From Atherix ibis (lineage: Eukaryota > Arthropoda > Insecta > Diptera > Athericidae): DNA of 64,000 bases. Within the stretch, counting starts at the first letter, position 1, and each line of letters starts with the position of its first letter. The notes under the pieces are model-generated. The model was not told the origin of the DNA. It did no database searches and saw only the letters and a list, made by a program, of their open reading frames with translations. The DNA lies in NCBI GenBank assembly GCA_958298945.1, contig OY282605.1, positions 28,498,811 to 28,562,810 of the forward strand, in the 5' to 3' direction. The translations under genes were made by a program, and so were the position numbers. Shown piece by piece: positions 1 through 11,269 of the stretch.

Positions 1-309
1 GTCAGGTCAAAAAAAAAAAAGCAAATACTATCGGTAAATTGTGTGAAGCAGTCATTTTGCCACAGACGAACGTATCTGTAGCCGTGATTGCTTCTGATAC
101 CCACAGAAAGAATCTTTCAACTCTGAAAATTAAGATAGTTAGTATGATTTGCTACTGGAATCCATTCCATGCCAGTAGATGGTCAGTTAGTGGATAAAGT
201 ACTTAGCAGACTACAGACAGAGTATCAGGAATGCCGGCTGGAGTGTCCTAAATCGATTCGTGCTCGTCGCTTCTGGGCTAGAGTGCCAGCAATACTGGAT
301 AACTTATGA
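1..309 (+). other. Two overlapping unidentified open frames at the window edge
   Basis: One frame is open from about 3 to 200 and includes the stretch AVILPQTNVSVAVIASD. A second frame has an ATG at 169 and stops at 309, giving about 46 residues that include RRFWARVPAILDNL. The two overlap in different frames, which fits a frameshifted remnant of one coding region or a transposon. I do not recognise either. Base composition here is less AT-rich than the next 2 kb. It could equally be an exon cut by the window edge. Confidence 0.25.
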
Positions 310-1690
310 AAGTTATTTTAATCCAATTGAGTAGAAAATTCAATTTCCGGTAAACTACATTTTCCTAATCAATTCAAAGAGTGATGAAATTGAATCGAGT
401 AGTAAAATAAATAAGTGAGTCTGGGAGCTTTTCGCACCCAACCAAGATGGAGATCTGGGCCACATGAACGGACGAACATACTATATTGCCAACAGCCAGG
501 ACAGTCCCAGTAGATCACGTAGTGTTCTATTGTTGGTACTGGGGAATGCCACTCTACCATTACTTATCCAAAATGGAAACTTTTTTTTTCTGTCATTGCT
601 GGCTGTACGTGATTTGTTTAGTCAACCCGATAGCGGTCCTTGTGGTCCACGAAACTCCACCAAATTGCCATGGAATTGATGTTTATAGCACTAAATAGAT
701 ATATTCAAGGCAACTCGGCCAATACAATCTTGATAGTTGTACACTTGTATTCATCCACATATGTTGGTTCGTCTAGTGTTTTTACTTTTAGTTTCAAATT
801 GATATAATTTACAATTACGAGACATTTCCTTCCTTCTTCGGGCACTTCTATCGACATAGATAAATGCGTATCTGTTAGAAATGGATTCAATTCTGAAAAC
901 AACCAGAACAAAAAGCCAAAATGAACAACAACAAAAAACTCTATGGAAAAGGAATAATTCCTTCGCAATTGAGATTGTGTCTTACTTTATGTTGGAATGT
1001 GATTTGAATTTTGATCAGTTTAATGTGTTAATATTGAGTCTTTTCTATTTCGATTCGCTTGCCTAAGGATTTTTTGTCCTGTCTAGTTTTGGAATTTTGG
1101 CAATTTTATTCAATGAACCATATTATTTCATGTCATTCTGGAATAGTATTTATTTTTGATAGACTTCATTTTTGAAGTTAATTTTTTTTCGTTTATTATT
1201 TTTATGTTTTTTTTTTAAAAACCATTTAAATACGCATCAAAAGGACAATATTCAATTTTGTATTCGAAATTAACTATTCAAAATAATATCATTCTGAGCA
1301 AATATTTTCATACAATATTTTTTAATCTTGAATTATTTTTGAATATAAAAAATTACATATACGCGGTCATTATGATAAGTCAGTGATAATTGCAATAAAT
1401 AAAATTAGATAATTAATCACAAATAATCGTTAAATAAATAGGAAATATTAGAAAAATATTAGATAATTAAATAGAAATTAATGGGTTTTTTTCTGTTAAA
1501 TTTTTACTTTTTTTTGTACTCGTATTTAGTAAATGGCTACGGAAGGTAGTTATTGGAAACTTTTAAGAAGACCAATTTTAAATATTTCTTATCTAATATA
1601 TTAAGCTATTATGTAGAAGAATTTTTTGTGTCTTAAATCGTGCTCTTTTTCGATTTAGTTCAAAATCTTAGCTGTAAAAAGCTCAACATA
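310..1690. other. AT-rich stretch with no recognisable gene
   Basis: This is mostly A and T, with homopolymer runs beyond about 1100. Positions 410-700 are a little richer in GC and carry short open frames on both strands, none with a recognisable motif. I see no support for a gene. Confidence 0.5.
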
Positions 1691-1743
1691 TGCCAATTAA
1701 AAGGATAAAATAGAAAATTTCTATTTTATCCTTTTAATTGGCA
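1691..1743. repeat. Perfect 26-bp inverted repeat (hairpin)
   Basis: Positions 1691-1716 are the exact reverse complement of 1718-1743, with a single A between. The arm begins TGCCAATTAAAAGG. A transcript would fold into a long perfect stem. The two arms carry no differences, unlike the heavily mutated transposon copies nearby. Confidence 0.95.
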
Positions 1744-2349
1744 ATTTTAAATTTTTTTTTAACTTTAAGTAAATTTAGTAAAGTTTAAGGGTTTTTGGCT
1801 TCATCAAAAACGGTATACTTCAAAGATCCTCACTATTAACTCAAAAAACTTTACGAGAGCAGTCTGATAAGTCTGTGATAAATGAAACTACAAATTAAAT
1901 TATTAAACAAAAATTAATTTATTTGTTTATATAGCCTCCTTTTAGCTTTATGTACTTTTACCAACCATATTTCAATTTCTTTATAGCTTAGCTATAGTAT
2001 GAGTTTATCAAAATTTTTAAAAAAAAAGCATCCATTTTGGTTACAATTTCAAAATTAGAAGCAAATATCTTTCCGCCAAGCCATTTTTTTTATATTTGGA
2101 AACAGAAAAGAGAAATTTGCAAAATGATAATTTCTCGAATAGTGGATGGGGAAATAATTTATAACGTAATACTACTAATTTTGCTGTTGCAATTGCCATG
2201 ATGAAACAGAGCTTTTTCTTTGCTAAATGTGGTAATTTTGTGTTTACTTTATTATTTAACTGGTCTAATAATAATGTATTAGTTTCTGGTTTGTAATGAT
2301 GAATTCATTTTTCTTAAACAATTATAAATTTATTCAAAATTATATCTAG
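1744..2349. other. AT-rich stretch, nothing recognised
   Basis: Low-complexity A/T sequence with stops in all frames. No coding, repeat or RNA signal was recognised. Confidence 0.5.
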
Positions 2350-2622
2350 ATTAGGATAAAAAATGTTCAAATACTTTATTGAAGTTGCTACTCGAATGCG
2401 GTGTCGGCTAGGTATTAGCAAACATGACACCCATCCCACCGTTAGCTTTTTTATATCGAAAATAATAAGTCAGATACTGCATACAGGTTCTATTGAGATG
2501 TTAACCATATTAGCTATCTCATGTACTTTCATTCAACGGTCCTTTGAAATGTTGTTTTGAATTTTATTAATTATTTCTTCAGTGGTAACTTAAATTGAAT
2601 ATCCTGTCCTCTTGTACACAAC
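2350..2622 (-). pseudogene. Mariner transposase fragment, irritans-like (DNA-binding part)
   Basis: Read on the minus strand this encodes, across stops, VTTEEIINKIQNNISKDR, then MKVHEIANMVNIS, then KKLTVGWVSCLL and RVATSIKYLNIF. These align by eye with the second helix-turn-helix of irritans-type mariner transposases and the linker before the catalytic core (family pattern: EIIEKIH..., DRRMKVHEIA..., KKLSARWVPRLL). The catalytic part and both terminal repeats are missing. It resembles the N-terminal half of element B at 40229-41364 but is far more decayed. It is clearly dead. Confidence 0.65.
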
Positions 2623-4525
2623 TTATGCCTGTACAAACAGAACAAAATTAAGTAAACCACTTTTAAATTATTCTACACAATAGCAAGGAGTCTCCATAAT
2701 ACTTTTCAAGATTAGTTTTAGGATATTTTTATTTCTCAAAAAAAAAGTATTTTATCAAATAAATTTAAAAAAAAATCATAACCGTTCTCTTTTTTGAATG
2801 ACTGTTAAAACTAAATGTTCTTATAAATACAATATAATATATATAATAAATTTTTCCTGATATCAGCTATATTTACTGCATTTATCACTGACTTATCATA
2901 TTGCCTTTAAACGAAAAAATCAACTATTTTGTAAAAAAAAAAAATTTACACTTTCAATTCCTTGTTTTTAATGAAAGCTATTTGAACCACAAAATAGATA
3001 ATTCTACAATAATAAAATTACAAAATTACATTAAAAATTCAGAGATAATTTTTTTTTAAGTAAAAATAAGTTTAAAAAAAAAACAATTATAATTGAGAGA
3101 GTGCTTTTAAAAAAAATGTATTACTAACATAAGTGCCTGAAGCTTTTTTTAATATCGTATATTGAAAATACAATAAATATTTACCTTAAATAATAAACAG
3201 AATTCTTTTATCCCATAATAATTACTATTCAAATATGATGAAATAAATGAAATTTCAAGATTTTCTCATAGACTATACTTTATAAACTCTAACAATTTTC
3301 CTACCTCTACACTTCAAAAACTAATTGTAAAGAGTTTGTTTAAGTTTCAAAAGATTACGAAACGAATCAACAGTAATCAGTAAAATTTTAAGACTTTTAC
3401 ATAATTCATCAACTATTAACTACCTTATATATTCAACAAGATAAATTATTTGCACAAAATGCGTAAATAATTCCAAAAATTTTATTCAAAAACTTTTGCT
3501 TTTATTACTCAACACTTCAATCAGTACTACTACAATTAGACACCTTCTTAATTAGACTTAATGCAAGTAACCAAACTGAAAGCTCTTTCGTCAAATGTAA
3601 ATATGATGAAAATTTTGTGGTTTACTTATTATAAGAAGTATAAATGTTAAAGGTCAAAGTAATTTGCTGCTCCTCTAAGAGAATTTCAATTTTGATGAAT
3701 GATTATAAATAAAGCATGAACTACTTTTTAAATCAACCAGTCTTTGAAAGTATACAGACGATTTTAGTAAATTCAATATGGACACTTCAAACAGAAAATC
3801 TATATGTTCTCTCTTTACCATTATCTAATATAGATAATTATAATATTTTAATTAAAAAAAAAATAAGATGAAGTAAACCAAAACAAACAAAAAAATCAAT
3901 TAAAATTTATAGACTATCTATTCAAACAGAAGCATTCATTTACAAATTTCCTTAATACACTTACTGACTTTCAATTTGAACAAAAACTTCAACAATAAGG
4001 CACTGAAAAAAGTCATCCCATACTAACTACTCATTCCACATCATTAATTTGAAAAGCTCACAAAAATATTCCCAAAAAACTTCACTTGTCAGTAAGACAC
4101 TAAAAATCGATAACATTTTTATTTTATCTTATACAAAGGTAATTTGTTTCCAAAGTCCGTAAATGGGCAAATATCCAATACCATTGAAGAAATTTAACGT
4201 TGATACCCCAAAAGATATAAGCTGCAGTACGTATGGGGTAGGTATGTGCTATTGTAATGCCAAGAAGGAATTTACATTTTAATGGATTCGAGAACTCATA
4301 AAAGTCGAAAATACGCGTTTCCCTTAATGCTATTATCACTTTAAGTTCTTGCCAAATTTTGATTATGGTCCATTGTTCCTGTTGGGTGGTACGTGATTCT
4401 AAATATATGAAAAATCGATAAACTTTATGAGCTCCAACATTAAAACTATCCGATCCAGCTTGGGTGCAATTATTCTACTATATCCCAAATAAAAAAAAAT
4501 AAAAAAAACCAAAACGTTAGCACTT
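2623..4525. other. AT-rich stretch, nothing recognised
   Basis: Very AT-rich DNA with many short A and T runs. The small open frames present, such as one on the minus strand at 4124-4339, show no known motif and look like chance. Confidence 0.5.
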
Positions 4526-4618
4526 TTGGACAAGCCATCCGAGTGTATTTATCTAACGAGCACATTCACATCCTTAAAAGTGTTCATCTCTATTCTATTC
4601 GAAAGTAAATATCACAAA

Positions 4619-4807
4619 ATGCAATTAATTTTAAATGAATTAACTTTTCTGAAACAGGATACACAAGCAAACGTAAAACTAATTATGGAAATGATTACGC
4701 ATCATAAAGAAGAAGAATTGAAAGTTTCGCATCCTGTCTCCCCGTCTACCGATGAAATTCTGTCAAAGAACAAAAATTCAATTTATACGATGGCAAAATT
4801 AAAATAA
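4619..4807 (+). CDS. Small hypothetical open frame, possibly coiled coil
   Basis: From an ATG at 4619 the frame runs 62 codons to a stop. The frame is also open upstream to about 4526 without an ATG. The product is rich in K, E and L (for example MEMITHHKEEELKV) and could form a short amphipathic helix. There is no recognisable domain, no clear promoter and no neighbour that explains it. It could be a chance frame, an exon or a transposon remnant. Confidence 0.2.
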   Translation: MQLILNELTFLKQDTQANVKLIMEMITHHKEEELKVSHPVSPSTDEILSKNKNSIYTMAKLK

Positions 4808-5389
4808 TAATGAAAAAAAAAACGAAAGAAAATAGAAACGACAAAATTGTAAGACGATGTAAAAAGGACCACCGGAAGCTACCAAATTAGGATAATCAGT
4901 TTTCATATCATTACCTTAAAAAAAATTTCTTCTCAAAATAATCGTCATTTCACACAGTTTCCCTATTTTTGTCCCATAAAGTTTTGAATTTTTCCTCAAA
5001 ACTTTCACGAAAAAATACCTTTTCCATGAAAAATCTGGCTGGGCTCTCTCAATTAAATTGAATATTTTTGTATAATAAACAAAATCTAATAAAATAAAAA
5101 ATAAAAAATAAAATTAATTACAAAAATAAAAGAAATTGCTTTAAAAAAATACCAACTCTGTTGTTTTGAGTACGCTTTAAGCATTGAATTTTGCTCTTTA
5201 GTGAATTTTGCTCTTTAGAGAAAATTTTTAAAATAAAAAATAAAGAACCAACATTGAATATTCTTTTTATATTGTAGATAAACTAAAATTTACATTAATA
5301 ATTTTTATATATAAAACAGATATAATCCATTTAATCTCGAGTATCTGGACGTGTACGAGCATAAGGAGTTTATAGGCTGTGCAAGGTTA

Positions 5390-5880
5390 TTTTTTCGTTT
5401 CAAATTTCGTCATAGCATCTCGAAACGTTTTCTATTCCAAAAGCTCTGTTGAAGTCTTGAACATTTTTTATGCATAAATTTCTGATATTTATAAGATTTG
5501 TTTTGGTAGTGTTAGAAAATATTTATTATTGTACGACGGTTACTGCATTAAAGTAATCCCATTAGAGAAAAAGTCCGAATTTATTTAATCATAACTTTTC
5601 CCAGGCCATTGCACATCTGTAATTATCGACTCGTCAAACTTTTTCCGCAATAAATCGATTGTGGTATAGGCTGTGGGGCACGTAGGACCGTTTTGTTGCA
5701 AACCACATCTACGTTAAACTGATAGCTTCCAATTCAGATAATAAAAAGTTCATTATAATCTGTAGAGATCACCATTGACACTTTTTCGGAATATAAAGGT
5801 TCCTCGTAAATAACTTATGAATTGGCTTCAATCCAGTAACGACAATTTTGTTTATTCACTGATTCTGATAGTTAATAATA
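5390..5880 (-). pseudogene. H-type transposase fragment (Tc1/mariner superfamily)
   Basis: Minus-strand reading gives LQQNGPTCPTAYTTIDLL, matching the QQDGATCHTA...TIDLLR block that holds the second catalytic aspartate in this insect transposase type; the aspartate is Asn here. Downstream on the same strand a degraded VQWPGKSYD...DFF matches VNWPPRSCDLTPLDFF, the block with the third acidic residue. Several stops and frame changes interrupt it. The part before the QQDG block is barely readable. Other copies lie at 15.7, 31.3-31.7, 34.7-36.5, 41.7-42.6, 46.8 and 52.7 kb. Confidence 0.65.
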
Positions 5881-5989
5881 AGCCTCATGTGAATTAAGTT
5901 GCAATAAAAGAACAATTATTTTTATAAAAAAAATTGAATAATTTCCAAGCGTTTTTGAGGTGTATTTCTTTTCATGCATAAATTGCACA

Positions 5990-6300
5990 CCTTATTTAAT
6001 ACATAGAACTGATAAAAGCAGACATCTATCGTAAGACATAATATTATGGACCGCCTACGACCATAGGGATTGAGATACGCCCAATCAATGTGCTTCACAG
6101 ACCTGTGCTTCACAGACCTAGCTGGTTGCACGCATCTCAATTGACTCTCCAGGTCGCTCAAATGTAATGCACAGTCAGTAACCAGTTACAAGCAAGTTAC
6201 CCTAACTATTTTCTATCATTTGCCGTGATAACACCTAGGATCCTGGCATCTCTAACCTCCAGTCCTAAGACTGTACCCGCGATGTAGGCATTAAACTACA
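5990..6300 (-). repeat. Dispersed repeat, probable retrotransposon 3' region
   Basis: On the minus strand this holds a segment like GATTGGGCGTATCTCAATCC followed by ATGGTCGTAGGCGG. Close relatives occur at 18395-18480 and more loosely at 19601-19680 inside the 3314-bp tandem unit, next to R1-type reverse transcriptase remnants. It is probably the tail of a related non-LTR element. No reading frame is identifiable. Confidence 0.4.
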
Positions 6301-6460
6301 ACCACCCCGGTTTAGCCAAATGCTCCTCACCAATGGCCGGGCACAGTAGACGAACCATCATGGGGTTCCATAACCTAATGGTTCCGAATTTTATTATATA
6401 AAGACAACTGGTAAGTACGCTTAGTCTTTTAAGAGCTACAATAAAGAACCTTGTAAATTA
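6301..6460. other. Left flank of mariner C1, unidentified moderate-GC sequence
   Basis: This stretch (GGCCGGGCACAGTAGACG and neighbours) is richer in GC than its surroundings. Together with the right flank of C1 (7169-7400) it may be one older element split by the C1 insertion. No coding motif was recognised. Confidence 0.25.
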
Positions 6461-7166
6461 CCAGGTGTATAAGCTTCAATCCGCTGTTTGGTCATAGATG
6501 GCGTGAGTGAGCGTGTTAAGCTACCATGGGTACGCGATACTTTTTTTATGAGTTTGACATCTGTCAACATTAATCAGTGCATATTGTCAGCAATATCGTA
6601 TAACAACACATATTTTTTCTTTGGTAATCATATCTAGTTTTGTGCCAGAAAAAGACCATATACGGGAAGCTCTGCTTTTCTGCTTCAATTTGAAGAAATC
6701 GGCTGCCGAATCGCATCGAATGCTTATTTGCTTTATCGGAAACAACGTGCCGAGATTAGTTTCGTCGGTTCAAAGACGGAAATTTTGACTTGTGGGAAAA
6801 GAAGCGTGAAAATCGGCCTAGGAATCAGCAGGGTATCGTCTACTATGAGATGTTGAAACCTGGTGAGACTGTCAATGTCCACCGGTCCAAAACTACTTGG
6901 AGACACTCAACTGGGAGGTGCTACCCCACCCAGCTTATTCAACAGATTGACCCCTTCCGACGACCACCTGTTTTCGTCGATGTGCCACGCGCTCGCTGAG
7001 CAGCACTTCGATTCTTACGTAGGCGTCCAAAAATGGCGCAAGTGGTTTGCTCGAAAGAGTAGGAATTTTTTTGGCGTGGTAAATGATTAAATTTGTTTTT
7101 GCTTTCTATGAAATAAACATGTATTTATTTGACAAAAAAACCGCGGATTTAAGCTTATACACCTGG
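6461..7166 (+). mobile_element. Mariner C1 (Mos1-like), internally deleted
   Basis: The copy is bounded by inverted ends beginning CCAGGTGTATAAGCTT and flanked on each side by TA, the mariner target duplication. Full copies of this family are about 1.3 kb (compare C2), so roughly half is missing. The coding remnant reads WEKKRENRPR, jumps to QQGIVYYEMLKPGETVN, then jumps again to the region before the third aspartate, with frameshifts. Two internal deletions therefore removed most of the DNA-binding domain and the first two catalytic aspartates. The ends are intact enough that it could have moved using a transposase made elsewhere. Confidence 0.9.
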
Positions 7167-7904
7167 TACTATCGCACCGCCTAGTCCGGCTAAAGTTCGC
7201 GGAATCTCTATACCCGTAGACACTTCCTGGCATAGTGTCCAATGGATCATTCACCATAAGGGCCTCCTTGTACGGGTAGCAGATAGGCTCTGGGGAGCCA
7301 ACTCAGGCCGTGGATACGGTAATACCCATAGGTGTTTCTGGTGAAGTCCTTGTGGATCATTCTCCCATAAGAAGCCCACTGTGCGCTGAACTGATTATAA
7401 TAGACGATTTTGATATATTAGTTAAAATTTTAAGTTGTTTTATTTTGCTTCTTTCTTAATACTTTTGGCTGAGGAAGTTTGCAGAACATTTGGGACTCAT
7501 GAGGTAGTAGTGCTTTCAGCTCTTCGAATACACTCCTTTGGATGTTACTAACAGTACCTTCAGGACGTCATTTCTCATGAGGTACTAGTGCTTTCAGCTC
7601 CTTCAGCTCCTCAATTGCTTTTTTTATCTTGGGGAATAAAACAAAAGTCAAACGGATTGTGATCGGTTGAATATGGGAACTAAGGAATTAAAGGAATCAT
7701 TTATTCAAATAAAATTTCATTGACGGAGATGGTCGTGTCACAAGTGCTTGGAATGCCTGAGTTCAAAGGATCACTTAGAAGTTTTGATATTGTGAGTAAG
7801 AATGGGAATATTGGGAGTAAAAAGCCGTTTTTCAATAGGTGGCGCCAGCAGTAGATACTTATCCAAAAAATCAGATCAGAAATATCAAATCGTAAGCTTA
7901 GCAT
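7167..7904. other. Unidentified sequence with a short imperfect direct repeat
   Basis: Around 7500 and 7577 the phrase CTCATGAGGTA followed by GTGCTTTCAGCTC occurs twice about 78 bases apart. The rest has no recognised gene. Positions 7169-7400 are moderately GC-rich and may be the right half of an older element into which C1 inserted. Confidence 0.35.
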
Positions 7905-8788
7905 ATTGTATTAGTGAGAGAACTTACCGCGAATAGTTCCAACCCTACAAAAGTGGTGATTGCAAGGTGGAAGGCAAGGAGCGTCCCGGGCAGGTGGAAA
8001 AGTTTGAAGACGCAGAATTGAAGACATTACCGGATGAAGATCCATGTCAAATGCAACAAGAACTTCCAGATTTATTGGGTATGCTCAATAAGCTATTTTT
8101 CATTTTTTGAAAGACTTGGCGACGATCCAAAAACAAGGAAATTGGATTCAATACGGGTTGAAGCCGAGAGACATAGACCGGCGTTTTTACACGTGCGAAC
8201 AGCTGCTCCAATGGCAAAAAAGGAGGGGTTTTCTGCAGTAAATTATGACTGGCAATAAAAAATGGATCAATTGCAATAATCCAAAGTAAAAAAAATTATG
8301 GTGGTACTGCGACCATGCATCAACACCGGCGTCCAATGGCTCGAAGCTCATGCTATATATTGTATGTGTTTTTGGTGGGACCAGCTTGGCGTAGTACAAT
8401 ATATTATAAACTATTGCAACTAGGTGCAATCATCGCAGAAACTTGCGACTAAACACAACTGATTCGTTTGAGCCGGCCATTAAAGGAAAAATAGCCACAA
8501 TACGTGCAAAGACACGACAAACTGATTTTGCGGCATGCCAACTCTCGGCCACATGTTGCTAAGGTGGTTAAAACCTATTTGAAAACATAAAAATGGGACG
8601 TTCTGCACCATCCGCAGTATTTTCCAGACATCGCTCCTTCCGACTACTACCTTCTCCAATCGATGACACGTGGCCTGGCTGAGCAGTACTTCCGATTTTA
8701 CGAGAGATCAAAAATTGGGTCAGCATGGAAACCGTATGCTGCCAGATAGATGGAAAAAAGTTGTGGCGATGGAGAATACTTTGAAACA
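7905..8788 (+). pseudogene. Mariner E transposase pseudogene (Mos1-related)
   Basis: Across frame changes this reads SERTYRE, then YKSGDCKVEGKERPG, FEDAELKTLPDEDPCQMQQEL, then IMTGNKKWINCNNPK, WWDQLGV(V)QY, HANSRPHVAKVVKTYL and PDIAPSDYYLLQSM, ending GEYFET. These match, in order, the helix-turn-helix linker, first catalytic block, WWD block, second and third catalytic blocks of Mos1-type DD34D transposases. The first aspartate is Asn (codon 8254-8256), the second is Ala, and the third is kept. At least four frameshifts and stops kill it. Terminal repeats were not identified. Confidence 0.75.
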
Positions 8789-8879
8789 TAAATATGAGAG
8801 CACTCAGTCCTTTCTTAATTTTACTATGCTTCGATGTTGAAGGCCTCTCTTATCGTCTTTTCACGCCGCTTTACTTCTT

Positions 8880-9010
8880 ATGACACCTCGAGGATTCTTC
8901 AAACTTAATACAACATTTTATTCCACATTTCGTTGTTCTATTTTTTATAAGCCACTACAAAAGTACACCTTTACTCATGACGTTCTTCAGCATCGCATAG
9001 TTGCCGAATG
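8880..9010 (-). repeat. Mariner D 5' fragment
   Basis: This stretch is alignable by eye with 51070-51180, the upstream part of mariner D (shared pieces such as GGATTC.TCAAACTT.ATACAA and TTTTA..CCACA). It is short, without a reading frame, and lies just after mariner E, on the opposite strand. Confidence 0.45.
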
Positions 9011-9629
9011 AGGTACTAAACGTCTAAGAGTGGCTAACGTATAAGCTATATGCATAGAAGTCCATAGTGTTGCCAAATAGATCTCAATAATTTCAGTCTT
9101 ATTATATTTTGCCACACCTCTTATAGCGTCTAAAGATATAAATTGTTTCCTATTAGTGGTCAAGGAGGATAAAAGCCACGCATTTTAGTCAATCTAAATT
9201 ATCTCAACCGAATATTCTAGTATCATAAAATCATAGCTACCCAGTAACTTGGGTCCTCGCAAAAGCATTTGTGAACTCTGAAATGCACTTGAAAGTAGGA
9301 TCCTCAGGAGAATCTTTGGACTTTTTCATAATTCTGAATGATGCCAAGGTGTTTGTAAATAAAATCAACCTCAATAATCTGCGGTAAGGGGGACACTTTA
9401 CCTGTGTGGATGAAGAAGATGCTTCCCTGAGAATCTGTCATGGTCCCAGAGTTGCGGGTCATTTATGACGGCAGAAGGAAAGGCAGGTGCTGCCTGTAAT
9501 GAAGCAATGTCATAACCTAGGATATCCTATTTATTTTTTAAAAAAATGATCATTTTAGAGTAATACCTGTTCAGACTGGATATTTTTGATTTACGAGTAT
9601 TTTGTTCATCAAATTTTGGCTTTCCTTGC
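9011..9629. other. No gene recognised
   Basis: Mixed-composition DNA. Positions 9240-9500 are moderately GC-rich and could be an old retrotransposon remnant, but no motif was strong enough to name. Confidence 0.4.
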
Positions 9630-9827
9630 AATTTACTCGACATTTTGTATTTTAGGATAAAAATATTTTTTATGGTTTTTTTTAGATATTTTTTTATATA
9701 AATTAAAAGATGAACTTTTTTTATAGAAATTAAAACAGTAATTTACTCGACATTTTGTATTTTAGAATGAAAATATTTTTTTATGGTTTTTTTAGATATT
9801 TTTTATAAAAATTAAAAGATGAACTTA
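9630..9827. repeat. Two-copy tandem repeat, period about 110 bp
   Basis: The block starting AATTTACTCGACATTTTGTA occurs at 9630 and again at 9740. The second copy is shortened by small A/T-run differences. It is a local AT-rich duplication. Confidence 0.85.
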
Positions 9828-10067
9828 AGTAATATTATTTAAATACAAACCCTTTTATCAAAAAAAGAAAATTTTAAATTTCTGAAATACGAATAACAAC
9901 TACTTTAATTTTTTTTTGGAGAGGGACGGAGGGGGGGTTAATATTTGCTTAAAAAAAGGATCGAATCTAAACTATTTAATAGTATGAGAAAAGATATTAT
10001 TTTGGAAAGAATTTCTCTTATGTAAAAAGAGAAAAAATTCTAAAAATCAGAAAAGATAACGAATACC

Positions 10068-10094
10068 AATTGTGCTCATAGAAAAGCACAATTG
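10068..10094. repeat. Short hairpin, 10-bp perfect stem
   Basis: CAATTGTGCT at 10068-10077 is complementary to AGCACAATTG at 10085-10094, with a 7-base loop. Its role is unknown. Confidence 0.8.
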
Positions 10095-10201
10095 AAATAA
10101 GGCAACCGGAAATTGCGAATGCTTCAGTCTCTAATCAACCTTCAGACCGGTTAGTATAGCTAACAAAATGATGAGCACATCATAGTTCGTCATTGAGATA
10201 A

Positions 10202-10258
10202 GACCGGAAATCGAATAGCATAAAAATTGTTTGAATTTATGCCTTTCGATTTCCGGTC
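10202..10258. repeat. Inverted repeat with 14-bp perfect outer stem
   Basis: GACCGGAAATCGAA at 10202-10215 pairs with TTCGATTTCCGGTC at 10245-10258. An imperfect inner stem (GCATAAA with TTTATGC) extends it. It lies about 110 bases from the 10068 hairpin, and ACCGGTTA-like pieces flank it on both sides (near 10145 and 10263). It may be part of a small transposon end or a structured transcript. Confidence 0.8.
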
Positions 10259-10299
10259 CTCAATCCGGTTAATGTAAATGCGAATTGCACTTTTGTATT

Positions 10300-11269
10300 C
10301 CATCCTGGAACGCGTACGGTTTAGTCCTTGCCACGTACAATCAATTCGATTTTATTGAGTTTAGATATTTCTTATATTTTTTTTTTGACTGATTCTTTTT
10401 TTATTTATAAAAAAATATTATTATTTTTCGGCTTTATTTCAATGTCAATATTTTGATAAAAATAATTACCTACACGTACGTGTATATTATAAAAGCGAAC
10501 TGTCAAATGCAATTCCATTTTTATGATAGACAATATATTTACCATCAATAAAGTATTTATTTGATATTTATTCCTGTAAACAAATTGAAAATATTATATA
10601 AAAACATTATCAATTTTGTTGTTTTTTTATGAGCTCTTTAAAATTTATTATTAATTTAATTATATTCTGTTTGGAAAATTCCTTATTTTTATTTCGAAAA
10701 TTTCATTTTAAATACGCTGCAGGATGTAATCCAAGGGAATCAATATATTTTTAAGTGAATTTTGTTTATTTATTTGTCTATAAGCTCTCTAGGATACTAC
10801 CCAGAGGCTATAATGTAGTGCCAGACCCATAAGGCCATTTGGTAATCTGTACGTATATGGGTTGTGTAAAATGGGTCTTTAACAAGTTGGATGGACCAGT
10901 CAGAAATGGTTTGATTTTTTTGTTGAAAATTTAAAAATTAAAAAGAGGACTACGAAAGGGTATTAAGGCATCTAAAAGCTCCACAACAAAGAAATTCACA
11001 TTTGACAAGAGATATGTTCGCTTAAGTGATATTTGGAGTAAGTGAGTTAAACGTCACAAGATGTTAGATCCTTTGCGGATTCTGAGTAGATTTCAAGCTC
11101 AAAATTTTGGCAAAGTAGTTAGTACTTTTCGAGTCCTTGTATCTATGAAATAATGAAAGGTATTATTTGCCATTTTTGGTGAACAAGTACGGCAAGTTAT
11201 AAACTACTGTAAATACCGACCGACCGAGAGTTGTGATCATAAAAAGTTTTTTGGATTAAAATCTATTAT
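10300..11269. other. No gene recognised
   Basis: AT-rich up to about 10780, then mixed composition. No coding motif, repeat or RNA could be supported. Confidence 0.4.
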
